Positions 16,438-26,273 of a DNA stretch of 64,000 bases are shown one piece after another. A program made the translations under genes and the position numbers. The stretch comes from Streptomyces sp. NBC_01478 (lineage in GTDB: Bacteria; Actinomycetota; Actinomycetes; Streptomycetales; Streptomycetaceae). The notes under the pieces are model-generated. The model was not told the DNA's origin, searched no databases, and saw nothing but the letters and a program-made list of their open reading frames with translations. Each line of letters begins with the position of its first letter. Position 1 is the first letter of the stretch. The stretch is from contig NZ_CP109444.1 of NCBI RefSeq assembly GCF_036227225.1, forward strand, positions 11,265,501 to 11,329,500, in the 5' to 3' direction.

Positions 16438-18657
16438 GTGTTTGAACGCATAGCCGAACTGGTGATCCGCCGGTCCCGGCTGGTCCTCGTCGTCGCCGTC
16501 GTGGCGGTGGCCCTCATGGGCGTCCTGGGCGCCGGCGCGTTCGGCAAACTGCTGGGCGGCGGCTACGACGACCCGGCCTCCCCGTCCAGCTTGGCCGCGA
16601 AGGCCATCGACGAGAAGTTCGGCGGGGAGACCAACCTGGTCCTGCTGGTCAGCGCCTCCGAAGGCCGAGTCGACGACCAGGCCGCCCGGCAGAGCGGCCG
16701 GGATCTGGTGGGTCTTCTCAAGAAGGACCAGCACCTGGAGAACGTGATCTCGTACTGGGACACGGGCAGTTCGGACCTTCGCTCCAAGGACGGTCGTGAC
16801 GCCATGGTCCTCGCCCATGTGAAGGGCGACGACACCGAGCGGGACGAGAACGCGAAGAGCGTCATCGACGCCTACACCGGCCCGTACGAGAAGACACTCA
16901 CGGTGCGGGCGGGCGGCGGGGCCGCCGTGACCAGCGAGATGGGCACCCAGTCGGCCAAGGACCTCGTCCTGGCCGAGTCCATCGCCGTGCCGCTCACCCT
17001 CGTCCTGCTCCTGCTCGTCTTCGGCAGCATGGTCGCGGCCCTGCTGCCGCTGGCCATCGGCACCATCGCCATCGCGGGCACCTTCGCGGAGCTGTACCTC
17101 CTCGGCAGCGTCACCGACGTCTCCGTCTTCGCGATCAACCTGACCACGGCACTGGGCCTCGGCCTCGGCATTGACTACGCCCTGCTGATGGTCAGCCGGT
17201 TCCGGGAGCAACTCGCGAACGGGGCGAGCGTGGACGACGCCGTACGGCGCACGGTCGGCACCGCGGGCCGAACCGTCGCGTTCTCCGCCGCGACCGTGGC
17301 CGCCGCGCTCGCGGCACTCCTGGTGTTCCCGCAGTACTTCCTGCGCTCGTTCGGGTACGCCGGTGTCGGGGTCGTCGTCATCGCGGCCGTCAGCACCCTG
17401 TTCGTCATGCCGGCCCTGTTCGTCGTCCTCGGCCACCGGGTCAACGGCGGTCGGCTGCCCTGGGCGAACCGCCGCCGCCCCGCCACCCGGGCACCCCTGT
17501 GGGGACGACTGGCCGCCACCGTCATGCGGCGCCCGGCCCTGACCGCGCTGCCCGTCCTCGCGGTCCTGCTGGTCGCGGCGAGCCCGCTCCTCGGCATCAC
17601 CTTCGGCACACCGGACGAACGCGTACTGCCCGAGGACGCCACGAGCCGCCAGGTCTCCTCCGTGCTGCGCGAGAAGTTCAACGGCAACGACGACTCCGCC
17701 CTCCACATCGTCATCGACGCATCCCTGAACAAGGCCCCACTGGAGTCGTACGCGACCGAGCTGTCCGGGGTCGAGGGCGTCCTCCGCGTCGAGACCAGCA
17801 CGGGAACCTACGCCGACGGCCGGTCGACCGCGACCGATCCCGGCAACCCCGCCCTCGGCCGCCCCGACGCGCAGCAGCTCAACGTGGTGAGCGCCCTGAC
17901 GCCGAAGTCCGACGCGGCCCAGAGCCTGGTCCGGGAGGTGCGCGCGGTCGTCCCGCCCGCCGGAACACACCCACTCGTAGGGGGAGTTGACGCCGTGCTC
18001 GTCGACTCCAAGCACTCCGTGGGCAGCCGCCTCCCGCTCGCCGTGGCCCTGGTCGCCCTCACCACCTTCCTCCTGCTCTTCCTGTTCACCGGCAGCGTCG
18101 TACAGCCGCTGCGCGCGCTGTTCCTCAACATGGTCAGCCTGGGCGCGACCCTCGGCGTCATGACCTGGATCTTCCAGAACGGCCACCTCTCCTCCCTGCT
18201 CGGCTTCACCGCGCAGCCCATGGACGTGTCGATGACCGTGCTGATGTTCTGCATCGCCTTCGGTCTCTCGATGGACTACGAGGTCTTCGTCACCAGCCGG
18301 ATCAAGGAACTCCACGACCTGGGCGAGGACAACGAGTCCGCCGTGACCAACGGCCTCGGCCACACGGGCCGCATCGTCACCGCGGCCGCCTGCCTGCTCG
18401 CGGTGAGCTTCTTCGCCTTCGGGACCGCCGAGCTCAGCTTCATGCAGCTCTTCGGCCTGGGCAGCGGACTGGCCATCCTCATCGACGCGGTCGCCGTACG
18501 CGGCATCCTCGTCCCCGCCGCGATGCGCGTGCTCGGCCGCTCGGCCTGGTACGCGCCCGGCTTCCTGAGGAGGTTCCACGCGCGGTTCGGTCTGAGCGAG
18601 GGCGGTCCGACGCCCGCGCCCGGGTCGGTCGAGAGGGGTGCGCCCACAGTGCATTAG
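16438..18657 (+). CDS. MMPL-family RND-type exporter
   Basis: A 739-residue inner-membrane transporter. The GTG at 16438 follows AAGGAG by 7 bp. Two repeated halves each have one N-terminal TM helix, an extracytoplasmic domain and five TM helices. Family motifs include the proton-relay region GLGLGIDYALLMVSRFREQL in half one and AFGLSMDYEVFVTSRIKEL in half two. The size fits Streptomyces MMPL exporters of lipids, pigments or antibiotics. It diverges from its probable TetR regulator. Its stop codon lies inside the first palindrome of the next gene's operator. Confidence 0.92.
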   Translation: MFERIAELVIRRSRLVLVVAVVAVALMGVLGAGAFGKLLGGGYDDPASPSSLAAKAIDEKFGGETNLVLLVSASEGRVDDQAARQSGRDLVGLLKKDQHLENVISYWDTGSSDLRSKDGRDAMVLAHVKGDDTERDENAKSVIDAYTGPYEKTLTVRAGGGAAVTSEMGTQSAKDLVLAESIAVPLTLVLLLLVFGSMVAALLPLAIGTIAIAGTFAELYLLGSVTDVSVFAINLTTALGLGLGIDYALLMVSRFREQLANGASVDDAVRRTVGTAGRTVAFSAATVAAALAALLVFPQYFLRSFGYAGVGVVVIAAVSTLFVMPALFVVLGHRVNGGRLPWANRRRPATRAPLWGRLAATVMRRPALTALPVLAVLLVAASPLLGITFGTPDERVLPEDATSRQVSSVLREKFNGNDDSALHIVIDASLNKAPLESYATELSGVEGVLRVETSTGTYADGRSTATDPGNPALGRPDAQQLNVVSALTPKSDAAQSLVREVRAVVPPAGTHPLVGGVDAVLVDSKHSVGSRLPLAVALVALTTFLLLFLFTGSVVQPLRALFLNMVSLGATLGVMTWIFQNGHLSSLLGFTAQPMDVSMTVLMFCIAFGLSMDYEVFVTSRIKELHDLGEDNESAVTNGLGHTGRIVTAAACLLAVSFFAFGTAELSFMQLFGLGSGLAILIDAVAVRGILVPAAMRVLGRSAWYAPGFLRRFHARFGLSEGGPTPAPGSVERGAPTVH

Positions 18658-18679
18658 CGCTAATATGATTAGAGCTAAT
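18653..18679. promoter_or_regulatory. Double palindrome operator/promoter of MarR gene
   Basis: ATTAGCGCTAAT (18653-18664, perfect) and ATTAGAGCTAAT (18668-18679, one mismatch pair) lie 15 bp apart with a possible -10 TATGAT at 18664-18669 between them. They sit 25 bp upstream of the MarR start, so binding would occlude the promoter. This fits MarR autoregulation; the first site includes the stop codon of the MMPL gene. Confidence 0.75.
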
Positions 18680-18703
18680 GCATCTGGAGAGGAGGGCCCG
18701 CCC

Positions 18704-19168
18704 ATGGACCTGCGGCAGGTGTTCGACGACCTGGTGCGCTTCGAGACCGATCTGTGGAACGGGATCGACGCCCGGCTCCGACAGGAGTGCGAGGTGACCC
18801 TGGGCGGTCTGAACGTGATGCTCGTCGTCGAACGCGCGGGTTCCTGCCGGGTGAACGACATAGCCGCCGCTCTCTCGATCACGGTCGGCGGCGCCAGCCA
18901 GGCCGTCGACCGGCTGGAGAAGCTCGGCCACTGCACCCGGCGACCCCACCCGGCCGACCGCCGCTCCTCGATCGTCGAACTGACGGCGGCCGGGCGGGAC
19001 TTGGTGAACGCGGCGGGTCCCGTCTTCGACCGCGAGCTGGCGACCCGGCTGGCTGCGCCACTCCCGGACACGGCACTCGCCCACCTCGCCGGCGCGCTCG
19101 CCGTACTCCGCGCCACCACCCCGCACACCCCGGATTCCGGACCGGCACCCCTGACCAAGGAGACCTGA
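18704..19168 (+). CDS. MarR family transcriptional regulator
   Basis: A 154-residue winged-helix dimer protein. The core runs CEVTLGGLNVMLVVERAG, then the recognition region VNDIAAALSITVGGASQAVD and wing RRPHPADRRSSIVELT. The start at ATG 18704 has GGAGG about 9 bp upstream and directly follows the palindromic operator; an ATG at 18638 lies inside the MMPL gene. It is co-transcribed with the oxidoreductase at 19168 (TGATG overlap), so it probably represses itself and that enzyme until a small phenolic, quinone-like or oxidant signal relieves it. Confidence 0.9.
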   Translation: MDLRQVFDDLVRFETDLWNGIDARLRQECEVTLGGLNVMLVVERAGSCRVNDIAAALSITVGGASQAVDRLEKLGHCTRRPHPADRRSSIVELTAAGRDLVNAAGPVFDRELATRLAAPLPDTALAHLAGALAVLRATTPHTPDSGPAPLTKET

Positions 19169-20100
19169 TGAGCCCCACCCAAGCCCGAGCAGTGCGCTTC
19201 GACGAGTACGGCGACCGTGCGGTCCTCCGTGTCACCGAGGTGCCGATTCCCCGGCCCGCCGCAGGAGAAGTACTCGTCGAAGTACGGGCGGCCGGCATCA
19301 ACCCCGGGGAGGCGGCGATCCGTTCGGGCGCGATGCACGCGATGTTCCCCGCGACCTTCCCGTCCGGCCAGGGCAGCGACCTCGCCGGCGTCGTCACCGA
19401 ACTCGGCGAGGGCGTCAGCGACTTCGGCCTCGGCGACGAGGTCCTGGGCTTCTCCTGGCGGCGCTCCAGCCAGGCCACGCACGTGGTCGTACCGGTGTCG
19501 CAGCTCATCCTCAAGCCACAGGCCCTGAGTTGGGAGGTGGCCGGTGCCCTCTACGTCGTCGGCTGCACCGCGTGGGCCGCCGTCGAAGCGGTCGCGCCGA
19601 AGCCCGGTGAGACCGTCGCCGTCTCGGCCGCGGCCGGCGGTGTGGGCACCGTCGTCGTCCAACTCCTCGCCGTACGCGGCGCGCACGTCCTCGGTATCGC
19701 CTCGCCCGCCAACGCCGACTGGCTCACCGACCACGGCGCGACCCCGGTCCCGTACGGCGACGACCTCGCCGGTGCGCTCACCGCGGCGGCGCCCGACGGA
19801 ATCGACGCCTTCATCGACCTCTTCGGCCCCGACTACGTCCAACTCGCCGTGGATCTGGGCATTTCCAGGGACCGGATCGAGACGATCATCTCGTTCCAGA
19901 AGGCACAGGAACTCGGTACCAAGAGCGCGGGCAGCGCCGATGCCTCCACCCGCGAGGTCCTCACCGAGATGGCCGAGCTCGTCGCCTCCGGCCGTATCGA
20001 GATCCCCATCGCCGCCACCTACCGGCTCGACGGCGTCCGCGACGCGTTCGCCGAACTCGAGAAGCGGCACACGCGCGGAAAGATCGTGCTCATTCCTTGA
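19168..20100 (+). CDS. Quinone-reductase-like NADP-dependent oxidoreductase (zinc-free MDR family)
   Basis: A 310-residue medium-chain dehydrogenase/reductase. It has the GroES-like N-terminus (FDEYGDRAVLRVTEVPIPRP; AAGINPGEAAIRSGAM), then the Rossmann motif AAAGGVGTVVVQLL at ~158-171. Structural zinc cysteines are absent, as in quinone oxidoreductases. Such enzymes reduce quinones or enones with NADPH. It is translationally coupled to the upstream MarR regulator, which fits an electrophile-response module. AAGGAG lies inside the end of the MarR gene. The stop is 12 bp from the convergent AraC-type gene. Confidence 0.88.
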   Translation: MSPTQARAVRFDEYGDRAVLRVTEVPIPRPAAGEVLVEVRAAGINPGEAAIRSGAMHAMFPATFPSGQGSDLAGVVTELGEGVSDFGLGDEVLGFSWRRSSQATHVVVPVSQLILKPQALSWEVAGALYVVGCTAWAAVEAVAPKPGETVAVSAAAGGVGTVVVQLLAVRGAHVLGIASPANADWLTDHGATPVPYGDDLAGALTAAAPDGIDAFIDLFGPDYVQLAVDLGISRDRIETIISFQKAQELGTKSAGSADASTREVLTEMAELVASGRIEIPIAATYRLDGVRDAFAELEKRHTRGKIVLIP

Positions 20101-20112
20101 GGTGGCCCGACC

Positions 20113-21075
20113 TCACTTGCTGCCGCGCAGCGCGGACGTCGTCTTCCCGGTGCGTTCGCGTAGGAGCACCCGCAGTGTGTTGGGGTGCTCGTAGCCGACC
20201 TTCCTGGAGATCGTCTCCAGGGAGAGGCCGGTGGTGCGCAGGAGATGCGACGCGCGTTCGATCCTCAGGTCCTGGACGAACCGGATGGGGGAGGTCCCGA
20301 CGGTGCGCTGCACGGAACGCTGCAGGGTCCGTTCGCTGACACCGATGGCTCTGGCCGCCTCGGGGATGCTGATGGGATCGGCCAGATGCTCGCGGATCCA
20401 GACCTCGAAGGCCGCGACGGTGGGATCGTTGTGGGCCAGCGCGCTGGGAATCGTGTACGCCGCCTGCGACGGGCGCTCGTCGACCACGAGATAGCGGGCG
20501 ACCAGGTCGGCGAGCGCGGGGCTGCCGGCCCGGACGATCGACAGCGCGAGGTCGACGTGGCCGAAGGCCGCGCCGGCGGTGGTGATGCCCTCGCAGCCGA
20601 TGACCATCCGGCTGGGGTCCAACTCGACCTTGGGGTACCGGTTCCGGAACACCGGCGACAGCCACCAGGTCGTCGTGGCGCGCAGCCCGTCCAGCACGCC
20701 CGCCTCGGCCAGCAGGAAGGTACCCGCGCACGCCGAGGCAATAGGCGTACCACGAAGGCGAGTTCGCGCGATCAGCTCGCGGACGGGCAGGGACGCCTCG
20801 CCACCGACATGGTCGAGCAGTGCCGCGGCATCGCTCGCCGCGAGCGCCGGTACGACCAGGAGGTCCGCGGTATCGGCGGCCGCGAGCGGCTCCGGCGCCA
20901 CGAGGAACCCCGCCCCCGTCCGCACCTGCGGAGCCGGGCCGACCAGTGTCACGTCCCAGGTGGGCGACGACTCGTGGATCTGACCGCCCAGCGCGTTGGC
21001 GTTGCTCAGCACATCGAGGATCACCGAGAGCCCCGAGTCGAACACCCCGTCGTAGACGACCACCGCTACCCGCAT
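20113..21075 (-). CDS. GlxA-type AraC family transcriptional regulator (DJ-1/PfpI plus AraC HTH)
   Basis: 320 residues. The N-terminal ~170 form a DJ-1/PfpI-like glutamine-amidotransferase fold (MRVAVVVYDGVFDSGLSVIL; ASACAGTFLLAEAGVLDGLR, with the elbow Cys). The C-terminal ~100 hold two AraC HTH motifs (IPEAARAIGVSERTLQRSV; LSLETISRKVGYEHPNTLR). It resembles GlxA/cupin-independent regulators of carbon and nitrogen metabolism. The ATG at 21075 is where the fold begins. Divergent from a small ABM-domain gene it may control. Confidence 0.9.
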   Translation of the reverse strand: MRVAVVVYDGVFDSGLSVILDVLSNANALGGQIHESSPTWDVTLVGPAPQVRTGAGFLVAPEPLAAADTADLLVVPALAASDAAALLDHVGGEASLPVRELIARTRLRGTPIASACAGTFLLAEAGVLDGLRATTTWWLSPVFRNRYPKVELDPSRMVIGCEGITTAGAAFGHVDLALSIVRAGSPALADLVARYLVVDERPSQAAYTIPSALAHNDPTVAAFEVWIREHLADPISIPEAARAIGVSERTLQRSVQRTVGTSPIRFVQDLRIERASHLLRTTGLSLETISRKVGYEHPNTLRVLLRERTGKTTSALRGSK

Positions 21076-21196
21076 GGCGGAAACAGTATCAACGGTGTCG
21101 TTTCTGCCGCTGATGTGATCACCGGGCGCCACCATAGGTTCGTTGTGCGCCGGGAGCCCGGCGGTTCGTACGGTTCATGCACAAGGAGTGGTCACA

Positions 21197-21493
21197 GTGA
21201 AGGTCGGTCTGTTGGTACGCGTCGAGGCCAAGCCGGAATACGCCGACGAGGTGGAGGCCATGCTGCGCGGCGCCCAGGAGTTGGCCGAACAGGAAGAGGG
21301 CACGGTGACGTGGTTCGCGTTCCGCGAGAGCGCCACCGTCTTCGGGGTGTTCGACACCTTCGAGGACGAGGAGGGCCGCCAGGCGCATCTGACGGGCCGG
21401 ATCGCCGCCGCCCTGGGGGAGGCCGCCCGGACGAAGCTCAGCGCGCCGCCGGTGATCGCCCCGGTGGACCTGCTGGGGGCCAAGGTCTCCTGA
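21197..21493 (+). CDS. Antibiotic biosynthesis monooxygenase (ABM) domain protein
   Basis: A 98-residue single ABM domain (ferredoxin-like dimeric fold). It contains VGLLVRVEAKPEYADEVEAM, EEGTVTWFAFRES and VFDTFEDEEGRQAHL with the family His. Such proteins include ActVA-Orf6-type monooxygenases and putative quinol monooxygenases (YgiN-like); function cannot be set from sequence. The GTG at 21197 has AAGGAG 8 bp upstream. Divergent from the GlxA-type regulator, and followed at once by a hairpin terminator overlapping the stop region. Confidence 0.82.
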   Translation: MKVGLLVRVEAKPEYADEVEAMLRGAQELAEQEEGTVTWFAFRESATVFGVFDTFEDEEGRQAHLTGRIAAALGEAARTKLSAPPVIAPVDLLGAKVS

Positions 21494-21516
21494 CCGGGAA
21501 CGGTCGCCGTCCCGGT
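21493..21516 (+). terminator. Hairpin terminator after ABM gene
   Basis: ACCGGGA and TCCCGGT with a 10-nt loop start on the last base of the ABM stop codon. The ~190 bp beyond it, up to the enolase end, shows nothing coding. Confidence 0.5.
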
Positions 21517-21709
21517 TGCCGCATACGGCCGGGACGGCCGCGCCGCCGGCTGCGACGGCCTCGCGCGGCTTCGCCCTCACTGCGGTGTTGCGCGTTGCGG
21601 TTGCCCGAGAGCCTGCGCGACGAGACCAGTCGCAAGCCGGTCGAGCAGGCTCACGCGGGCTGCCCGTACTCCAAGGCTGCCTGCGGAGCGCGATACGTCG
21701 GCCCCGCCG

Positions 21710-23080
<1,371 letters not shown>

Positions 23081-23093
23081 CTACTATGGGCGC

Positions 23094-23963
23094 ATGAGGA
23101 AGCACAACGCCGACGAGACCTGCGGCATCGCCCAGGCCGCCGTGGTCATGGGGGACTGGTGGAACGTTCTGATCCTGCGGGAGATCGCCCGCGGACACGT
23201 CCGCTTCGACGAGTTGGCCGCCGAGATCGGCCTGTCCCGCAACGTCCTCACCGAGCGCCTCGGTCGGCTCGTCGCCCAGGGCGTTCTGCGCCGCAGCCTC
23301 TATCAGCGGCGCCCGGTGCGCTACGAGTACGTGCTCACGGACGCCGGTCTCGCGCTGCTGCCGCTGCTCGTCGCGATGCAGGACTGGGGCGACCGATGGG
23401 GGCTCGGCGACGGAACCCTCACCGCGACCACGGACGAGGACAGTGCCGAACATGCCCGCGTGCACGCCCTGGCCGGTACTCGCCTGCCCGACGACCTTCG
23501 ACTCCCCGGCACCCAGGGCACGGACCTGCCCGTCGTCGCGCCGGACGCCGCCGCGACCGTGCTGTTCACCTACCCGGGCACGGGCATCGGATGGGGCGAG
23601 CCACCGATCCCCGGGGCCGAGGGCTGCACCCTGGAGACCCGGCTCTTCCGAGACGCCTGGCCCGAGTTCCGCCGGACGGGCGTGGACATACGCGGCGTCA
23701 GCACCCAACTCCCGCACGAACAGGCGGAGTTCGCACGGGCCGAGGAGATCCCGTACGCCCTGCTCTCCGACGCCCACCACCAACTGGGCGCGGCTCTACG
23801 GCTGCCGACCTTCCGCGGCGCCGGCCGCCTGCGCCGCAAACGCCTGATCCTGATCGTCGACGCCGAACGGACCGTACGACACGCCCTGTTCCCGGTCGAC
23901 GACATCCCTTACGCCGTCACGGAAAGCCTGCGGCTGGCCGAGGACTGCGCGCGTGCCGTGTGA
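23094..23963 (+). CDS. HxlR-type winged helix fused to a PrxQ-like peroxiredoxin domain
   Basis: 289 residues with two clear halves. Residues ~8-100 are an HxlR winged helix (CGIAQAAVVMGDWWNVLILR with the family Cys10; GLSRNVLTERLGRLVAQGVL; QRRPVRYEYVLTDAG). Residues ~135-285 are an AhpC/TSA (PrxQ-type) thioredoxin fold (TVLFTYPGTG; IPGAEGCTLETRLFRD; FALLSDA-like YALLSDAHH). Peroxidatic Cys178 is kept, while the resolving position (+5, Cys in two-Cys PrxQ) is Arg183, so it would be a 1-Cys type. This looks like a peroxide-sensing transcription factor with its own sensor. Divergent from the enolase. Confidence 0.85.
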   Translation: MRKHNADETCGIAQAAVVMGDWWNVLILREIARGHVRFDELAAEIGLSRNVLTERLGRLVAQGVLRRSLYQRRPVRYEYVLTDAGLALLPLLVAMQDWGDRWGLGDGTLTATTDEDSAEHARVHALAGTRLPDDLRLPGTQGTDLPVVAPDAAATVLFTYPGTGIGWGEPPIPGAEGCTLETRLFRDAWPEFRRTGVDIRGVSTQLPHEQAEFARAEEIPYALLSDAHHQLGAALRLPTFRGAGRLRRKRLILIVDAERTVRHALFPVDDIPYAVTESLRLAEDCARAV

Positions 23964-23979
23964 GGCGGGTCGGAGGTTC

Positions 23980-24768
23980 CTAGACGAATCCGCCGTTGCT
24001 CATGAGGAGTTGGCCGTTGATCCACTGGCCTTCCGGTGAGCAGAGGAAGTCGACGAGGTGGGCGGTGTCCTGCGGAGTGCCGAGGCGGTTCAGCGGCGTC
24101 TGCCGGAGCACGTGCGCGCGGACCTCGTCGGTCATCCAACCGGTGTCCACCGGCCCCGGGTTGATGGCGTTGGCGGTGATGCCGAGGTGGGCGAGTTCGT
24201 GTGCGGCGGCCAGGGTGATGCGGTCCAGGGCGCCCTTGCTGGCGCCGTAGGGAAGGTTGCCCACGGTGTGGTCGCTGGTGAGAGCGATGATCCGGCCGGT
24301 GCCCGGAGCCGCTGCGAACCGCCGGCCGTACTCGCGGATCAGCAGCCAGGTGGCACGGGCGTTGACCGCGAAGTGCCGGTCGAAGCTCTCCACGGTGGTG
24401 TCGAGGATGCCGGAGTCGACCGATTCGCAGTGGCACATCACCAGGGCCGTGACACCGCCCAGCTCGCGTTCGACCTCGTCGAAGACACGGGCCGGAGCGT
24501 CCGGGTCGGCCAGGTCCGCCTCAACTGCCGTGGTTTTGGCGCCGTGTTGCGTGAGGGTGTCGGTGATGGCCGAGGCCGCGCCGGACTCGGGGCCCCAGGC
24601 CATGCGTTCGTCGTAGGGCGTCCAGTAGGTGAAGGCGACGTCCCAGCCGGAGGCCGCCAGCCGACGGGCGATACCCGCACCGATGCCGACGGTGCGTCCG
24701 ACTCCGGTGATCAGAGCGAGCGGTCGGGCAGGTGGCTGGGCGGGCGATTGGGTGCGACGCGATGTCAT
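23980..24768 (-). CDS. SDR family oxidoreductase (FabG-like)
   Basis: A 262-residue SDR. The nucleotide motif is the spread form GVGRTVGIGAGIARRLAASG at ~21-40. HCESVDS replaces the usual NNAG, and Ser-Asp in LTSDHTVGN is followed by catalytic YGASK at ~176. The end GQWINGQLLMSNGGFV is typical of FabG-like members. The unusual glycine spacing resembles enoyl-reductase-like SDRs that bind NADPH. It is downstream of the MerR gene on the same strand with a 54-bp gap, so co-transcription is possible. Substrate unknown. Confidence 0.83.
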   Translation of the reverse strand: MTSRRTQSPAQPPARPLALITGVGRTVGIGAGIARRLAASGWDVAFTYWTPYDERMAWGPESGAASAITDTLTQHGAKTTAVEADLADPDAPARVFDEVERELGGVTALVMCHCESVDSGILDTTVESFDRHFAVNARATWLLIREYGRRFAAAPGTGRIIALTSDHTVGNLPYGASKGALDRITLAAAHELAHLGITANAINPGPVDTGWMTDEVRAHVLRQTPLNRLGTPQDTAHLVDFLCSPEGQWINGQLLMSNGGFV

Positions 24769-24822
24769 GTTCCGAGATCGTTCATGGCCGGAATCGGATC
24801 GGCAACTGCCTTTTCCGCAGGG

Positions 24823-25611
24823 TTACTTCCGCACGTCGGCTTCGGGCGGAGGTGCCTCCGCCGACTCCTGGGCGGCCGTGACGACGGCTGCCAGGTCCGC
24901 TCCCGCTCGCAGCAGCCCCACGGTCCGTAGCGCGATCTGGTCGAGACGTTCACGCAGGACGCGTCCGGCCTCTTCCATGCCGTCGAGTTGATGGAGGGAC
25001 CCCACGATCTCGCGTACGGCGGGGACGCCGTAACCGGCGCTGCGGAGGGCCGTGACGACGCGGGCCGCCCTGATCGCGGAGAGGTCGTAGCGGCGCGCCC
25101 GCAGCGAGGTCACCCGCTCGGGGGTGACGAGCCCTTCCTGTTCCCAGAACCGCAGAGTCGAAGGGCGCACACCGAGTGCTCTGGAGAGTTCGGTGATCGT
25201 CATCGCGTCGCTGTCCTGCTCGGAGTCCCGCTCGAACTCCGGTGTGTCCGCCTCGGCTCGGATCGTGCGCAAGGCCTGTTGGGCGCGCAGGGCTTCCTCG
25301 CGTTCCCGCGCCAGCCGGACATGGACCTCGTTGATCGCCGAGGCCGCTTCCGTGATCGTCCCCGTGCGCAGCTCGGCGAGCAACTGCCGTGCTACGACAG
25401 GCCCGACGGCACCGGCGAGTCCTCGATAGGCGCGAAGGGCGTGCACGTGCAGTGGTGCGTAGGAGCGGTATCCGTTGCTCGACCGGGCCGCCGGAGGGAT
25501 GACGCCCAGCCGTTCCAGGTCGCGCACCTGCTGCACCGAGTACCCCGACTCCCGCGCGACATCGGCGGTCCTGAACGGTCCCCGTCGCGGAGACCTCACC
25601 GGCTCATCCAT
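24823..25611 (-). CDS. Transcriptional regulator with two MerR HTH domains
   Basis: 262 residues. HTH 1 spans ~14-80 (TADVARESGYSVQQVRDLER; GYRSYAPLHVHALRAYRGL). A helical coiled-coil-like segment (VHVRLAREREEALRAQQALR) follows. HTH 2 spans ~137-205 (MTITELSRALGVRPSTLRFW, EQEGLVTPER, RYDLSAIRAARVVTALR). The second HTH is the better MerR match, with the canonical LRFWEQEGL. No metal-binding cysteines follow, so ligand sensing must differ. Start chosen at ATG 25611 (first HTH begins soon after); a GTG at 25632 lacks a ribosome site. Divergent from the DUF6194-type gene, 41 bp apart. Confidence 0.82.
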   Translation of the reverse strand: MDEPVRSPRRGPFRTADVARESGYSVQQVRDLERLGVIPPAARSSNGYRSYAPLHVHALRAYRGLAGAVGPVVARQLLAELRTGTITEAASAINEVHVRLAREREEALRAQQALRTIRAEADTPEFERDSEQDSDAMTITELSRALGVRPSTLRFWEQEGLVTPERVTSLRARRYDLSAIRAARVVTALRSAGYGVPAVREIVGSLHQLDGMEEAGRVLRERLDQIALRTVGLLRAGADLAAVVTAAQESAEAPPPEADVRK

Positions 25612-25630
25612 CGGCCAACCCCACATAAGC

Positions 25631-25652
25631 ACTTGAAGGTCATGCTCGAACC
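25631..25652. promoter_or_regulatory. MerR-type operator candidate between divergent genes
   Basis: ACTTGAAGGTCATGCTCGAA contains an imperfect inverted repeat (CTTGAAG / CTCGAAC) centred in the 41-bp divergent gap. This is the position where a MerR activator normally binds the spacer of a promoter. The -35/-10 boxes cannot be set confidently. Confidence 0.35.
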
Positions 25653-26144
25653 ATGAGTATGAGCATGGAACAGATCATCGCGACCGTACGAGACTTCACC
25701 GGCGCGCTCGTGGTCGTACCGGAACCGGGCGGCGACCTCCCCGAACCCGCCTGGGGCGACGCGTTCTTCTACTACGCCCCCGACGGTCGGCTGCCGCAGC
25801 ACGTCCAGCCGTACGGGACCGTCGTCACCAAGGACCTCCCCGGAGACGCCGCTTCCGACCTCGACCCTCCGGGCCGTTGGCGCGTGAACATCCACGTCGG
25901 CCGTACGACGTTCCGCGAACTCACGGGGGAGGAGCCGCGCGGCCTCAACCGGACGCGCGACTACACGGTCACCGACAGCGTGCTGCCGCATCCGGTGTAC
26001 GGGGCGCTCGGCTGGGTCTGTGTCGTCAATCCCGGTGAGGCGACTGGGGAGTTGGTGGTGGAGCTGTTGCGCGGCGCGCATGGCGACGCCCGTGCCAGGT
26101 GTGCGCGGCGGGACGGACACGGAAGGTCTCAGGCGACCCCTTGA
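25653..26144 (+). CDS. DUF6194-like cytoplasmic protein
   Basis: 163 residues. The body (MEQIIATVRDFTGALVVVPE; DAFFYYAPDGRLPQHVQPYG; PGRWRVNIHVGRTTFRELTG; YGALGWVCVVNPGE) matches a widespread actinobacterial family named only DUF6194, related to MmcQ/YjbR-like small folds. No catalytic motif is evident. The Arg-rich last ~20 residues are not part of the family and may be a local extension. There is no clear ribosome site; the first ATG almost touches the MerR operator, so leaderless translation or a start at 25659/25665 is possible. Confidence 0.65.
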   Translation: MSMSMEQIIATVRDFTGALVVVPEPGGDLPEPAWGDAFFYYAPDGRLPQHVQPYGTVVTKDLPGDAASDLDPPGRWRVNIHVGRTTFRELTGEEPRGLNRTRDYTVTDSVLPHPVYGALGWVCVVNPGEATGELVVELLRGAHGDARARCARRDGHGRSQATP

Positions 26145-26273
26145 ACCTCCTTGCCCCTATGGGCAGTTGGAGTGGATCTCAGGGCGGGCATCGTTGCCCC
26201 GGAGGACCTGGTGGAGGCGTCCGGATGGCGGTTAGACAGCGATGATCACGATTCCAGGCCAGGAAGTGAGCAC

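Noticed and set aside
16408..20070. 1220-residue minus-strand ORF
   Set aside because: Covers the MMPL, MarR and oxidoreductase genes in antisense; no family motifs; low-complexity Glu/Arg/Gly/Asp translation.
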